Assembly: GCA_025354405.1 (NCBI GenBank)
Contig: JANXMY010000021.1
Location: 1-64,000, forward strand
DNA: 64,000 bases
Direction of reading: 5' to 3'
DNA from: Armatimonadota bacterium
GTDB taxonomy: Bacteria > Armatimonadota > Armatimonadia > Armatimonadales > Capsulimonadaceae
Position numbers and translations under genes: made by a program. Position 1 is the first letter of the stretch, and each line of letters begins with the position of its first letter. Of this stretch, positions 32,941 through 42,073 are shown one piece after another. Below the pieces are notes generated by a model. That model worked only from the letters and a program-made list of their open reading frames with translations. It made no database searches and was not told the DNA's origin.

Positions 32941-33644
32941 TCTATGCCATTGGGGACATTCATGGCGAGGCGGAGGCGCTTCGGGAGATGCTGGTGAAGC
33001 TGCCGGTGCAGCCAGAAGACCTTCTGATCTTTCTGGGGGATGTCATCGACCGGGGTGCATCTTCCTATGACTGCGTAGAGCAGATCCTGGCATTTGATCG
33101 CTGCCGCAAAGTATTTGTCCAGGGCAACCACGAAGAAGCATTTCTGATGTATCTTGAGGACGGTCTTGCAGAGTACGCCGAAGGCATGGGGGGTCAGTCA
33201 ACTCTCGACAGTTACGCTGCCGCGGGGTATCATATACTCCCGGGCGACCCAGGCAGCTTGCCCTCTTGCCATGCACGTTTTTATGCTCAGATGGAACCCT
33301 GGACACTGCCGTTTTATATCACCGACCACTACATCTTCACGCACGCCGGATGGGACCTCTCCCTGCCGCTCCATCAGCAGTCGGCAGGGGCACTGCGCTG
33401 GGGCACGGTCAAAGGCTTCGAGAACCCGATCTGGACTCAGACCGTCGTGCGCGGCCATGTACCGTTTCCAAAAGTCACATTTGCGCATCGCAAACAATAT
33501 ATCGCCGCCGACACCGGATGCGGGCATGGCGGACTTTTATCCGCCGTCGCTCTGCCATCCGGAGATACGTTTACAGCACGCCCAGTGTCGTACCGCCCAC
33601 AATGGGCGCCGTCCTGGACCAACAACCCGCGGCGCGGTTGTTAG
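32937..33644 (+). CDS. PPP-family serine/threonine phosphatase / metallophosphoesterase
   Basis: 235 residues. All PPP metal motifs are in order: IYAIGDIHG at the N-terminus, FLGDVIDRG, QGNHEEAF, FTHAGWDLS and VVRGHVPFP. Members remove phosphate from proteins or dinucleoside polyphosphates with two metal ions. The start is set at TTG 32937 because family proteins begin directly with IYAIGDIHG; the TTG overlaps the stop of the previous gene (TTGA), which indicates coupled translation. An ATG at 32883 would add 18 poorly matching residues and overlap the gene before. Confidence 0.88.
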   Translation: MIYAIGDIHGEAEALREMLVKLPVQPEDLLIFLGDVIDRGASSYDCVEQILAFDRCRKVFVQGNHEEAFLMYLEDGLAEYAEGMGGQSTLDSYAAAGYHILPGDPGSLPSCHARFYAQMEPWTLPFYITDHYIFTHAGWDLSLPLHQQSAGALRWGTVKGFENPIWTQTVVRGHVPFPKVTFAHRKQYIAADTGCGHGGLLSAVALPSGDTFTARPVSYRPQWAPSWTNNPRRGC

Positions 33645-33662
33645 ATTGTCATACCGCAGCCC

Positions 33663-34703
33663 ATGATGTCTTCAGCTGAACTTCTTTCACCAATGCGGCT
33701 CGCCAAAGCCGACGCCCTTCTCGCCGGCGGCGTGTCTGACCATCTCTACACGCATGCGGCCTACGCTCTGATGCGTCAGGGCGAACCGGTGGCAAGCGGC
33801 GAATTCGGAGCAGCGACGCCCGAGACAATTTTCGACCTGGCATCGCTGACCAAGCCGATGGCCACTGCCACTGTTCTGCTGCAGCTGGTGGAAGACGGAA
33901 AGCTGCACCTGCGGCAGTCCGTGCATCGCTTCTTCGAGGAAGAATATGGTGCCCTGCCCCATTTGAGCGGAGTGGAGGTGCGTCACCTGCTGACACATAC
34001 ATCCGGGCTGCCGCCGATCCCCCGCTGGCCGAAGATTGGGGCGGGCGCGACACGCCGGGAGATGATTCATGGCGTGCTGACGACACCAACACTGCGCCCG
34101 CCAGGAACGGGCTACACCTATTCGGATGCTGGATATATTTTGCTGGGTGAGATCGTGTCCCGCGCGGCTGACTTGCCCCTGGACACAGTTTTTGCCGACC
34201 GGGTGGCCTCTCCCCTGGGGCTGTCATCACTGGGATTTGTGCCACGAGGTCGCCCGGGCATCGCCCCGACCGGGCCAGAACCACCGGGAATCGTCCATGA
34301 TCCTCGGGCCATAGATCTGAGCGGGGTTGCAGGCCATGCGGGGCTGTTTGGCAAGGCGTCGGACGTTCTCGCTTACGCGGAGACGATCCGCACCGGCGGC
34401 GGGCCGCTGCTGTCCCGTGCGGCTGCCGCGAGAATGGCTCAGAGCCAGATTGCGGCCTCCATCGGAGCGCAGTCGTATGGGTGGTTTTGTGCGGGGAATG
34501 ACTATTTGCCGCAGGGGGATCTATTTTCCGATCAGGCATTCGGCCATTCCGGCTTTACCGGCGCGGCGATTCTGATCGACCCAACTTTCGAAGTCTCGCT
34601 TGTGCTGCTGACAAACCGTGTCGTCAATCAGAGCGAAGATGGCAGCCGGTTCCTGAGATTGCGCCGCCTCTGGCTAAATGCTGTGGCCGCCTCTCTGTTG
34701 TAG
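33663..34703 (+). CDS. serine hydrolase, class C beta-lactamase/esterase family
   Basis: 346 residues without a signal peptide. Active-site serine in FDLASLTKPMATATV (S-x-x-K at 61-64), the tyrosine motif GTGYTYSDAGYILLG (Y-S-D) and the KTG-equivalent FGHSGFTGAAI. Such enzymes are peptidases or esterases rather than true resistance lactamases; the lack of a signal suggests a cytoplasmic esterase. Starts 18 nt after the phosphatase, and its end lies 8 bp from the convergent methylase gene. Confidence 0.9.
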   Translation: MMSSAELLSPMRLAKADALLAGGVSDHLYTHAAYALMRQGEPVASGEFGAATPETIFDLASLTKPMATATVLLQLVEDGKLHLRQSVHRFFEEEYGALPHLSGVEVRHLLTHTSGLPPIPRWPKIGAGATRREMIHGVLTTPTLRPPGTGYTYSDAGYILLGEIVSRAADLPLDTVFADRVASPLGLSSLGFVPRGRPGIAPTGPEPPGIVHDPRAIDLSGVAGHAGLFGKASDVLAYAETIRTGGGPLLSRAAAARMAQSQIAASIGAQSYGWFCAGNDYLPQGDLFSDQAFGHSGFTGAAILIDPTFEVSLVLLTNRVVNQSEDGSRFLRLRRLWLNAVAASLL

Positions 34704-34711
34704 GGCGATTT

Positions 34712-35842
34712 TCAGGCATTCGGTCGCAGCGCATCCAGAAGCCGCTCTTCGCCGGTCGCGCGGTCGGTATACAGCCACGCAGTCCAGCCGTTCGAGGTAG
34801 GCAGGTTCAGAACAACAGCAGAGACTTTGTGGATTGAGCCGCGATGGCCGCCTGCCGTAATGGTTCCGTCGGCATGAATGCAGGCGAAGATGTTCGTGCC
34901 TTTGAGGCGCAGAGTGGTCCCGACCGGCAGGACGCCGCTTTCCACAAAGCTGACAAAGGGAATGCGTGGCTTGGGACCGCCGAGCAGAACACCACTTTCG
35001 TCGGGGCTTGTCAGGAGCGCGGGTGAGATGTTTGCGAGCCGTTTTTCGGCGACTTCGATGTAATCACCCTCACGGTCGATCGTGATGTAGTTTCGGCCCA
35101 GACGCTTTGCGACCGCCGCCGTCGTTCCCGTGCCGCAGAAGGGGTCGAGCACAAGATCGCCTGGGTTCGTAGTGGCAGCGATGACCCGGTGCATCAGTGC
35201 TTCTGGCTTCTGGGTCGTGTGAGCTTTCTTGCCGTTTCGCAGCTCACGCTCCCCGCCGGAGCAAATCGGGACATACCAGTCTGAGCGCATCTGCTTATCG
35301 TCGTTGCCTGCTTTGAGCTCCCGGTAGTGGAACGTGTACTTCTTCTGATCGGCCGATTTCTTCGCCCAGAGCAGCGTTTCGTGGGCATTACAAAAGCGAG
35401 TGCCCTTCATCTGAGGGGTTGGGTTCGCTTTGACCCAGCAGATGTCGTTAAGCATCCAGTAGCCGACATCCATCATGACAGAGCCGACCCGATAAATGTT
35501 GTGGTAGCTGCCAATGACCCAGAGAGTGCCGTTGTCTTTGAGCACTCGGCGGGCGGCGGTCAGCCACGCACGGGTAAAAGAGTCATACTCCGCGAAGGAG
35601 TTAAATTTGTCCCAGGGATCGGTGACGGCATCGACTTTGGTCATATTCGGTCGCCAGAGTTCTCCGCCAAGCTGCATATTGTATGGCGGGTCGGCGAAAA
35701 CCAGGTCAGCGCACTTGGCCGGCAGGGAATTCATTACCGACACACAGTCGCCGCGCAGGATCTGGTTGACGGGGACATCCGGGTGAATCTTTTTGACAGC
35801 GGGACGCCGCACGGTCGTTTTTTGGGGAAGCTGGGTGGTCAT
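34712..35842 (-). CDS. ccrM: CcrM-like adenine-specific DNA methyltransferase
   Basis: 376 residues. Beta-class order: catalytic ADPPYNMQLGG near residue 51 before the SAM motif LDPFCGTGTTAAVAKRLG. Long stretches follow Caulobacter CcrM: LWVIGSYHNIYRVG, KGTRFCNAHETLLWA, AHTTQKPEALMHRVI, and the C-terminal DNA-reading domain with GSIHKVSAVV and SNGWTAWLY. GANTC methylation is the likely activity. No endonuclease is adjacent, so it is an orphan methylase, perhaps epigenetic. TACAAT lies 9 nt before the ATG with no ribosome site; a GTG two codons earlier is possible. Confidence 0.93.
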   Translation of the reverse strand: MTTQLPQKTTVRRPAVKKIHPDVPVNQILRGDCVSVMNSLPAKCADLVFADPPYNMQLGGELWRPNMTKVDAVTDPWDKFNSFAEYDSFTRAWLTAARRVLKDNGTLWVIGSYHNIYRVGSVMMDVGYWMLNDICWVKANPTPQMKGTRFCNAHETLLWAKKSADQKKYTFHYRELKAGNDDKQMRSDWYVPICSGGERELRNGKKAHTTQKPEALMHRVIAATTNPGDLVLDPFCGTGTTAAVAKRLGRNYITIDREGDYIEVAEKRLANISPALLTSPDESGVLLGGPKPRIPFVSFVESGVLPVGTTLRLKGTNIFACIHADGTITAGGHRGSIHKVSAVVLNLPTSNGWTAWLYTDRATGEERLLDALRPNA

Positions 35843-35851
35843 AGGCACGTT

Positions 35852-35857
35852 ATTGTA
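35852..35857 (-). promoter_or_regulatory. TACAAT box before the CcrM-like gene
   Basis: On the minus strand TACAAT, then nine bases to ATG or three to an in-frame GTG. Transcription would start within a few bases of the coding start. Confidence 0.5.
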
Positions 35858-36002
35858 CCACGGCGGACTCAGGAAAACAATGGATAGGGACTCAGGGAGC
35901 TGTAAAGACTGAATTTATTTTCGTACTATCCACCGAGCTTAGTCCGTAAAAGTGACAAGCTAGTGCTGCTTAAATTGCAGCGTCTCGCCGAAAGGATTTT
36001 GT

Positions 36003-37925
36003 ATGCCTCGTTATTACTCTTTAAGCACAATGATTGCTTTATGCTGCCTTTCGGCATCCCACATGGCAAACGCCGCCGTTCCCGTTTTTGATGTCACACC
36101 AACGGCATTGCTCCGGGCAGCTCCGACGGCAGCCCAGTTTCCGGATTCTGGGGCGATCGTCCTGCGCGACGAGAGTGTGGTGCATCTCAATATCGACGGT
36201 TCCAACACGGAGGTGACGCACCGAACTATCAAAATCTTCAATCAGCGCGGGCGTGGCCGGGCAGAGATTTCAATCCCCTTCAATGCCACCACACAGAGAA
36301 TCAGCGCGGTATCAGCGCGTACGATCAAGCCAGATGGGACGACACTCATTGCAGGTGCTGGGGATCTCCATGTCAGTGCACCCTATTCGAGCTTTTCCAT
36401 GTATGATGACGCCAAAATCACGGCAATCTCTATGCCGGGTGTCGAGGACGGTGTCATTATTGACTACGTCTACACGCAGACTACTTTCAAGTCGTATCTG
36501 CCAAACCAGTACTGGGAGAATTGGAGTTTTCGAGATGGCTCTGACCCTGTCCTCCTCAGCCGATTGACGCTGATTGCACCGGCGACAATCAAAGTGCAGA
36601 CGCAGGCACACAATGCGAGTGGCATGACAGAGACCATCGTATCGAAGGGCACGCAGAAAACCTATGTCTGGCAGATGGGTAAACTGCCGACACTCCTGCC
36701 GGAGCCCGCGATGCCCCCGGCATCGACATTTCTGCCCTGGCTAGAAGTCACCACGGTGCCTTCCTGGCAAACTATTGCTCACTGGTATCATGGGCTTTCT
36801 TCAAGCCAGATGGCGGTCAGCCCAGAAGTCCGCGAAACAGTCAAAACACTGATCGCCGGTAAAACGACCGATACCGATAAAGCCCGCGCCATTTTCTACT
36901 GGGTGGAAGGCCGGACGCGCTATGTGGCGTTAGAGCTAGGGCTCTCAGCATTCCAGCCTCACCCCGCCGCCGAAGTCTGCCGCAACCGCTACGGCGATTG
37001 CAAGGACATGGCGACGCTGCTGGTCACCATGCTGCATGAGGCGGGGATCAAGACGGCCTGGCCCGTTCTGCTGGGGGCAGGGAATACCCAGCCAGTTCAC
37101 GATAACCTCGCTGCGCCTCTCTTCTTTAACCATGCCATCGTTCGCGCGGACATCGACGGCAAGCCGTACTGGTTCGACTCCACTGCTTCCCTCTGTTCAT
37201 TCGGCCAGATTCCAGGGAGCGATCGGGGCGTCGATGCCTTCGTGGTTCGAGACGGGACGGGGACTTTCGAGACGATTCCTCTGGGGACTCCGGAAGAGAA
37301 CCGGGAGACATCGATCACCAGTGTCGCTTTGCACGCCGATGGCGGGGCAGACTGTATCACGACTGTTCAGCTGGCTGGCGACGCCGCACTGGCAGCACGG
37401 CTTGCCTTCCGCAGTGTCCAGCCTGCACAGGCACTCCCAGCCCTGCAGGGAATGGTCAATCGCTTCAGCTCCAATGCCGTGCTTACCAGTTATGCGCTGT
37501 CACATTTTGAGGATCTGGACCAGCCGGTGGTCTTCACACTCAAATATCACGCACCGCTCTGGGCCACGAAAACCGCGCATCTCTTGATCTTCAACGGTCA
37601 TGATATGAGTGCCGCACCGTTTGACCGTGAACGCCGCTTCTTCCCGATTTATGAAGCCAAGCAAGCGTCATCCGTGGAGCAGGTCGCGATCACCCTGCCG
37701 TCAGGGTACGTTTTGGAAGACAAGCCCGACGATATTCATCAGGTCACCGCTTTGGGTGATATCGACCAAGTAGTGACACTTGACCATTCGACATTGAATA
37801 TGAACTTGGCCATATCCTCGCGGCCAGGCCAGGTCACTCCTGCAGAGTACACTGCCGCCAAAAGGCAGCACGAAAAGCTGGTCACTTTACGTAAACAGCC
37901 GATCGTCCTGCGCGTCTCGGGATAG
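36003..37925 (+). CDS. secreted DUF3857 / transglutaminase-like protein
   Basis: 640 residues. Signal peptide MIALCCLSASHMANA-A near the start. The DUF3857 domain (about 55-230) has THRTIKIFNQRGRGRAEISI and PGVEDGVIIDYVYT. The transglutaminase core (about 280-400) has the Cys in EVCRNRYGDCKDMATLLVTM, the His in FFNHAIVRADIDG and the Asp in YWFDST, so the catalytic triad is intact. A C-terminal DUF3858-like beta region follows. These proteins are periplasmic or outer-membrane associated and of unknown substrate, common in Bacteroidetes and Armatimonadetes. AAAGGA precedes the ATG. It ends 2 bp from the convergent SLH gene. Confidence 0.88.
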   Translation: MPRYYSLSTMIALCCLSASHMANAAVPVFDVTPTALLRAAPTAAQFPDSGAIVLRDESVVHLNIDGSNTEVTHRTIKIFNQRGRGRAEISIPFNATTQRISAVSARTIKPDGTTLIAGAGDLHVSAPYSSFSMYDDAKITAISMPGVEDGVIIDYVYTQTTFKSYLPNQYWENWSFRDGSDPVLLSRLTLIAPATIKVQTQAHNASGMTETIVSKGTQKTYVWQMGKLPTLLPEPAMPPASTFLPWLEVTTVPSWQTIAHWYHGLSSSQMAVSPEVRETVKTLIAGKTTDTDKARAIFYWVEGRTRYVALELGLSAFQPHPAAEVCRNRYGDCKDMATLLVTMLHEAGIKTAWPVLLGAGNTQPVHDNLAAPLFFNHAIVRADIDGKPYWFDSTASLCSFGQIPGSDRGVDAFVVRDGTGTFETIPLGTPEENRETSITSVALHADGGADCITTVQLAGDAALAARLAFRSVQPAQALPALQGMVNRFSSNAVLTSYALSHFEDLDQPVVFTLKYHAPLWATKTAHLLIFNGHDMSAAPFDRERRFFPIYEAKQASSVEQVAITLPSGYVLEDKPDDIHQVTALGDIDQVVTLDHSTLNMNLAISSRPGQVTPAEYTAAKRQHEKLVTLRKQPIVLRVSG

Positions 37926-37927
37926 TC

Positions 37928-38416
37928 TTACTTCTTCAGTGATTCCGCCCGGTCGGAAAGCCGGATCGTAACGGCGGCAAGGGCATCGGAAAATTCGGCG
38001 GCAGTGACATTGCCCTTGCCGCTGCGGGTAACTAAGGAGGAGTTTGGGTCGAGGAAGCCATTGGAGGTGAGGTGCTGAAGCGCCTGCCGCGCGGCCAGGG
38101 GAGCCTGCGCGGTGACTTTCGCAGGGGAGAGGACTTCGGCATGAAGGGGCTTATGAGCAGCTTCGATATAGCGAACGAAACGGTCTAAAGTGACCGCAAG
38201 CTCATAACGAGTGACGGGCAGGTCGCCCCGAAAGCGGCCATCAGGATCGCGGCCCATGATCTTCTCCTGAGAAAGCCGGTGAACCGACCCTGCAGCCCAG
38301 TGCCGCGCGGGGACGTCCCGAGGCAGGGAAGGAGCCACAGCCGGCGCAGCCAATACGGAGAGTGGGGAGAGCAGCGATGCGCCCAAAAGCACGAGTAACA
38401 AGTAGGGTGAATTCAT
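37928..38416 (-). CDS. small secreted protein with one SLH-like domain
   Basis: 162 residues. Signal peptide SPYLLLVLLGASLLSPLSVLA-A. Then one S-layer-homology repeat: DVPARHWAAGSVHRLSQEKI, followed by MGRDPDGRFRGDLPVTRYEL, with the conserved W-A, G-DG-F and R-E positions. The C-terminus is helical. SLH domains anchor proteins to cell-wall polymers or, in outer-membrane bacteria, to peptidoglycan. It starts 7 nt after mreB with GAGG upstream, so it belongs to the murA-mreB operon, hinting at an envelope role. Confidence 0.8.
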   Translation of the reverse strand: MNSPYLLLVLLGASLLSPLSVLAAPAVAPSLPRDVPARHWAAGSVHRLSQEKIMGRDPDGRFRGDLPVTRYELAVTLDRFVRYIEAAHKPLHAEVLSPAKVTAQAPLAARQALQHLTSNGFLDPNSSLVTRSGKGNVTAAEFSDALAAVTIRLSDRAESLKK

Positions 38417-38423
38417 GAATGCC

Positions 38424-39434
38424 TCAATTGGAAAGTAAGTCCTCGGTGATGCCACGCCGCTGCTCCAGCGCTTTGCCGGTGCCCAGCGCGACACAGGAAA
38501 GCGGATCATCGGCGACATAGGTGGGAACTTGGGTTGTTTCTGCGATCAACACATCCAGACCTCGCAGAAGAGCCGTGCCGCCAGTGAGAAAGATGCCTCG
38601 CTCGATGATATCCGAGGCCAGCTCCGGAGGCGTTTTTTCCAGCACGCTTTTCACGCGTGAAACGATCTGAAAGATCGGCTCGGCCATACACTCGCGTATT
38701 TCCGACGAGCTGACTACAACAGTTTGAGGCAGCCCGCTCAGCAGGTCGCGCCCGCGAACTTCCATCTGTGTCTCCTCGCGCTGCGCGACCGCGCTGCCGA
38801 TTGTAATCTTGATCTCCTCGGCGGTGCGATCGCCAATCAGAAGGTTGTAAGTTGTACGGATGTGCCGGATAATCACGTCATCGAGTTTCATGCCGCCGAC
38901 CCGCAGACTTCGAGAAATAACGATCCCATCCAGCGAAAGCACGGCGATATCGGTCGTTCCGCCGCCGATATCCACGACCATGTTCCCGCCGGGGGCGCTG
39001 ATCGGCAGCCCAGCCCCAATCGCGGCTGCCATCGGCTCCTCAATGGTCAGAGCCTCGCCAGCCCCTGCCGCCAGAGCCGCCTGCTTGACGGCCCGCAGCT
39101 CTACACTGGTGACGCCTGAAGGGACAGCCAGCAAAACGCGTGGCCTGAACAGACGTTTGACCCCGCAAACTTTCTGGAAGATATGCTCCAGCATCCGCTG
39201 AGTCGTCGTGTAGTCAGCAATGACCCCCTCGGTCATCGGACGCACAGCGATAATGTTCACCGGGGTGCGCCCGAGCATTTCGCGGGCTTTTTCGCCCACT
39301 GCCATCACCTTTCGCGTGTTGACATTGAGCGCGACCACCGATGGCTCGCGCATGATGATGCCTTTGCCATGCACGTACACGAGCACATTTGCCGTGCCGA
39401 GGTCTATGCCAATATCCTGGCTAAAACGGATCAC
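38424..39434 (-). CDS. mreB: rod-shape determining actin-like protein MreB
   Basis: 336 residues. Actin-fold ATP site: GIDLGTANVLVYVHGKGI, VVDIGGGTTDIAVLSL and FLTGGTALLRGLD, and the MreB-specific RPMTEGVIADYTTTQRML. It polymerises at the inner membrane and guides sidewall synthesis. The ATG overlaps the murA stop by 4 nt. The usual mreC/mreD partners do not follow; an SLH protein does instead. Length and start match the family. Confidence 0.95.
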   Translation of the reverse strand: MIRFSQDIGIDLGTANVLVYVHGKGIIMREPSVVALNVNTRKVMAVGEKAREMLGRTPVNIIAVRPMTEGVIADYTTTQRMLEHIFQKVCGVKRLFRPRVLLAVPSGVTSVELRAVKQAALAAGAGEALTIEEPMAAAIGAGLPISAPGGNMVVDIGGGTTDIAVLSLDGIVISRSLRVGGMKLDDVIIRHIRTTYNLLIGDRTAEEIKITIGSAVAQREETQMEVRGRDLLSGLPQTVVVSSSEIRECMAEPIFQIVSRVKSVLEKTPPELASDIIERGIFLTGGTALLRGLDVLIAETTQVPTYVADDPLSCVALGTGKALEQRRGITEDLLSN

Positions 39435-40771
39435 GCAGACACTCCCGCTGCCCGTATTGGAAGTATCTCGGAGATGAGAGGCAGCTCAGCAGAGATTTCC
39501 TCTATGAGTTCGACTCGCTGTATTTCGGCGCCGACAGCGCGCAGCTTGGTCTCGAAGCCCTCGTAGCCGCGGTCCAGGAACTGCACACCCGTGATATCGG
39601 TCTGGCCTTCTGCAGCCAGGCCCGCCAGCACCAGTGCCGCCGTCGCCCGCAGATCAGAGCCGGCTACCGGGGCGCCGGTCAGGCGCGGGACGCCGCAGAT
39701 GATCGCCGCACTGGCTTCCGCTTTGATATCAGCCCCCATCCGCGAAAGCTCATCAATATACCGAAAACGCCGCTCGTAGACCGTCTCGGTGATGACCGAT
39801 GTGCCTTGAGCCAGCGTCATAAGTGCCGCAAACGGCGGCTGCATATCGGTTGGGAAGCCGGGATGCGGGCTGGCACTGATGTTGACTGCTTTAAGAGTGA
39901 CGCCACGCGGGACGCGCACCCGCACACCGTCATCGTCGAAACGCACTTCTGCGCCCGCCTCGGCCAGCTTGCGCGTGACCGGCTGGACATGCTCTTTGAC
40001 CGCATCGCGAATATACAGATCGCCGCCGGTGATCGCAGCGGCGACGGCGAATGTCCCCGCCTCAATTCGGTCCGCATCCACTCGGAATTCCGTGCCGTGC
40101 AGGGAAGCAACCCCTTCAATCACGATTTCTTTTGTTCCCGCCCCGCGAATCTTCGCGCCCATGCGGTTCAAAATGTTCGCCGCCGCAACCACATCCGGCT
40201 CCTCGGCGGCATTCGAGATTGTCGTAATCCCGTCGGCCAGCGCCGCCGCCGACATCAGATGCGTGGTCGCGCCCACGCTGGGAAAGTCCAGATAGATTCC
40301 CGCTCCGCGCAAACCGTTCGGCGCAATCGCGTGCACAAAGCCATGCTCGACCGTCGTAATTGCCCCCAGCCGCTCCAGTCCCTTCAAGTGATAGTCGACA
40401 GGGCGTGCGCCAATATCGCAGCCACCGGGGAGTGCGACACGTGCCTGTCCGAACCGGGCCAGTAAGGGTCCGAGCACGGAAAACGATGCACGCATCATTT
40501 TGATCAGTTCGTAGGGAGCTTCGAACGAGGTAGGAGAGGTAGAATCGATGCTGACGACACCCGGCTCGGTAAAATCGGCAGGGATGCCCAGGTGGCGCAG
40601 CAGGGCCAGCAGGGTCAAAACATCACTGATACGGGGGACATTGGTCAGGACGGTTCGTCCTTTTTGGGGAAGTACGGTAGCGGCGAGAATCGCCAGACAG
40701 GCGTTCTTGCTGCCGCTAAGGCGGACGTCACCCTCAAGGCGTCGTCCACCGACGGTCTGTATTTTTTGCAA
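39431..40771 (-). CDS. murA: UDP-N-acetylglucosamine 1-carboxyvinyltransferase
   Basis: 446 residues, about 20 longer than E. coli at the C-terminus. RLSGSKNACLAILAATVLP binds UDP-GlcNAc; the loop VALPGGCDIGARPVDYHLKG holds the catalytic Cys near residue 116 (the fosfomycin target); VGATTHLMSAAALADG and HPGFPTDMQPPFAALMTLA are further family blocks. It commits UDP-GlcNAc to peptidoglycan with phosphoenolpyruvate. The start is TTG at 40771, with AGGAGG 9 nt upstream. It opens the murA-mreB-SLH operon. Confidence 0.96.
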   Translation of the reverse strand: MQKIQTVGGRRLEGDVRLSGSKNACLAILAATVLPQKGRTVLTNVPRISDVLTLLALLRHLGIPADFTEPGVVSIDSTSPTSFEAPYELIKMMRASFSVLGPLLARFGQARVALPGGCDIGARPVDYHLKGLERLGAITTVEHGFVHAIAPNGLRGAGIYLDFPSVGATTHLMSAAALADGITTISNAAEEPDVVAAANILNRMGAKIRGAGTKEIVIEGVASLHGTEFRVDADRIEAGTFAVAAAITGGDLYIRDAVKEHVQPVTRKLAEAGAEVRFDDDGVRVRVPRGVTLKAVNISASPHPGFPTDMQPPFAALMTLAQGTSVITETVYERRFRYIDELSRMGADIKAEASAAIICGVPRLTGAPVAGSDLRATAALVLAGLAAEGQTDITGVQFLDRGYEGFETKLRAVGAEIQRVELIEEISAELPLISEILPIRAAGVSA

Positions 40772-40803
40772 ATGCGGGATCCTCCTACTTGGGGCGCGTG
40801 TCG

Positions 40804-40845
40804 CCGGCGGGTCTTGCGAGGTTTCGTTCTTAAAATGCCCGCCGG
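40804..40845 (-). promoter_or_regulatory. hairpin in the murA leader
   Basis: CCGGCGGG and CCCGCCGG, 26 bases apart, lie between the murA promoter and its ribosome site. They could form a stem in the mRNA leader. On the plus strand TTTTT follows, so it may instead be a terminator in the other direction. Confidence 0.35.
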
Positions 40846-40866
40846 TTTTTGTATAAGTTCTAAATC

Positions 40867-40895
40867 AGTATACAAGACTTAGGGCGGATTGTCAA
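40867..40895 (-). promoter_or_regulatory. sigma70 promoter of murA-mreB
   Basis: Minus-strand TTGACA (40895-40890), 17 bp, TATACT (40872-40867): consensus or near-consensus at ideal spacing, about 95 nt upstream of the murA TTG. Confidence 0.8.
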
Positions 40896-40922
40896 GCACG
40901 GCACAAGGGGTTGAATCGGCAC

Positions 40923-42029
40923 TTAGAAGGGAGGCTCAGTGACATACCAGGCCGCCGGAAAGAAATGCTGCTTGAATTTCATCGCGGCATAACGGTCGGT
41001 CATCCCGGCTATAAAATCTGTGACACGCCGGGCGCGATCTTCTGCTGTTAGCCCCTCATATTCGTGCGCGGCCAGGCCCTCCATCTGAAGTGGGATTTGC
41101 GAGGAACCCATGTACAGCCGAAACAGCTCTTTGAGCATAAACTGGGCCTTATGCAGCTCGATGTTTCCGCGCGTATCGATTGTATAGACATGAGCATACA
41201 TGTAGTCTTTAAGCTTGTTGGTGGCAGCCAGTACTTCCCCGGTCATTTTGACTTCGGGCAGCCCCATGCTGCTTTTCAGCACATTCATCACCATCGTCGC
41301 AATACGCTGTGAATGGCTGTGGCCCAGAACGTCAAGCGTATCCTGGGGAAGGTCTTCAGTTTTCAGCACACCGGCCCGCACGCTGTCGTCGATATCGTGA
41401 TTGATGTAGGCGATCCGGTCGGCGACCCGTACACACATCCCTTCCAGGGAAGTCGGCAAGTTGGTCCCTTCGACGATCCCCAGGTCTTTGCTGCCTTTGG
41501 AATGGCCTAAAATGCCGTCACGCACTTCCCAGGTCAGATTAAGTCCCAAGCCATGCTTTTCCAAAACGTCAACAATCCGAAGGCTCTGATCGTAATGCTT
41601 AAACCCTGAATTCGGGACATACTCGCGCAGAACTTCGTCGAGCGCTTCCTCTCCGCCATGCCCAAACGGCGTATGACCAAGATCATGAGCGAGCGCAATC
41701 GCTTCGGTAAGATCTTCGTTCAGCCGCAGAGCACGGGCCAGCGTCCGCGCGATCTGGGCGACTTCCAGTGTGTGCGTCAGCCGCGTTCGATAATGATCCT
41801 CTTCGGGATCGATAAAGACCTGTGTTTTGTGTTTCAGCCGGCGAAACGCTTTGGAGTGCAGGATACGGTCCCGATCCCGCTGAAATTCCGTGCGAATGGG
41901 GTCTCGCTCCTCCAACTTTGCTCGCCCCTGGGTGTTCGCTGATTGGACCGCGTAGGGGGAGAGAATTTGGGCTTCAAGAGCCTCCTGGTACTCGCGAAAC
42001 TGGGTCGGGGCAAGTTCAACTGGTTTCAT
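40923..42029 (-). CDS. dgt: dGTPase-like HD triphosphohydrolase
   Basis: 368 residues. The metal-binding HD set is YRTRLTHTLEVAQIARTLAR (His), AIALAHDLGHTPFGHGGEEAL (His-Asp) and DRIAYINHDIDD (Asp); RDRDRILHSKAFRRLKHKTQ is the diagnostic N-terminal block. It hydrolyses dNTPs to nucleoside and triphosphate. TATAAT sits 6 nt before the ATG and no ribosome site is present, so the mRNA is probably leaderless. Divergent from the AhbA/B-like gene. Confidence 0.92.
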   Translation of the reverse strand: MKPVELAPTQFREYQEALEAQILSPYAVQSANTQGRAKLEERDPIRTEFQRDRDRILHSKAFRRLKHKTQVFIDPEEDHYRTRLTHTLEVAQIARTLARALRLNEDLTEAIALAHDLGHTPFGHGGEEALDEVLREYVPNSGFKHYDQSLRIVDVLEKHGLGLNLTWEVRDGILGHSKGSKDLGIVEGTNLPTSLEGMCVRVADRIAYINHDIDDSVRAGVLKTEDLPQDTLDVLGHSHSQRIATMVMNVLKSSMGLPEVKMTGEVLAATNKLKDYMYAHVYTIDTRGNIELHKAQFMLKELFRLYMGSSQIPLQMEGLAAHEYEGLTAEDRARRVTDFIAGMTDRYAAMKFKQHFFPAAWYVTEPPF

Positions 42030-42035
42030 GGCTGA

Positions 42036-42067
42036 ATTATACCCGTTCCGCCGTTTCCGGGTACAAT
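42036..42067. promoter_or_regulatory. back-to-back leaderless promoters of dgt and the AhbA/B-like gene
   Basis: TATAAT on the minus strand (42041-42036) is 6 nt from the dgt ATG; TACAAT on the plus strand (42062-42067) is 6 nt from the other ATG. The whole gap is 44 bp with no Shine-Dalgarno on either side, and the two -35 regions must overlap. Confidence 0.65.
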
Positions 42068-42073
42068 GATAGT

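Noticed and set aside
33649-34539. 296-residue minus-strand frame
   Set aside because: Antisense to the serine hydrolase, whose S-x-x-K and Y-S-D motifs are intact.
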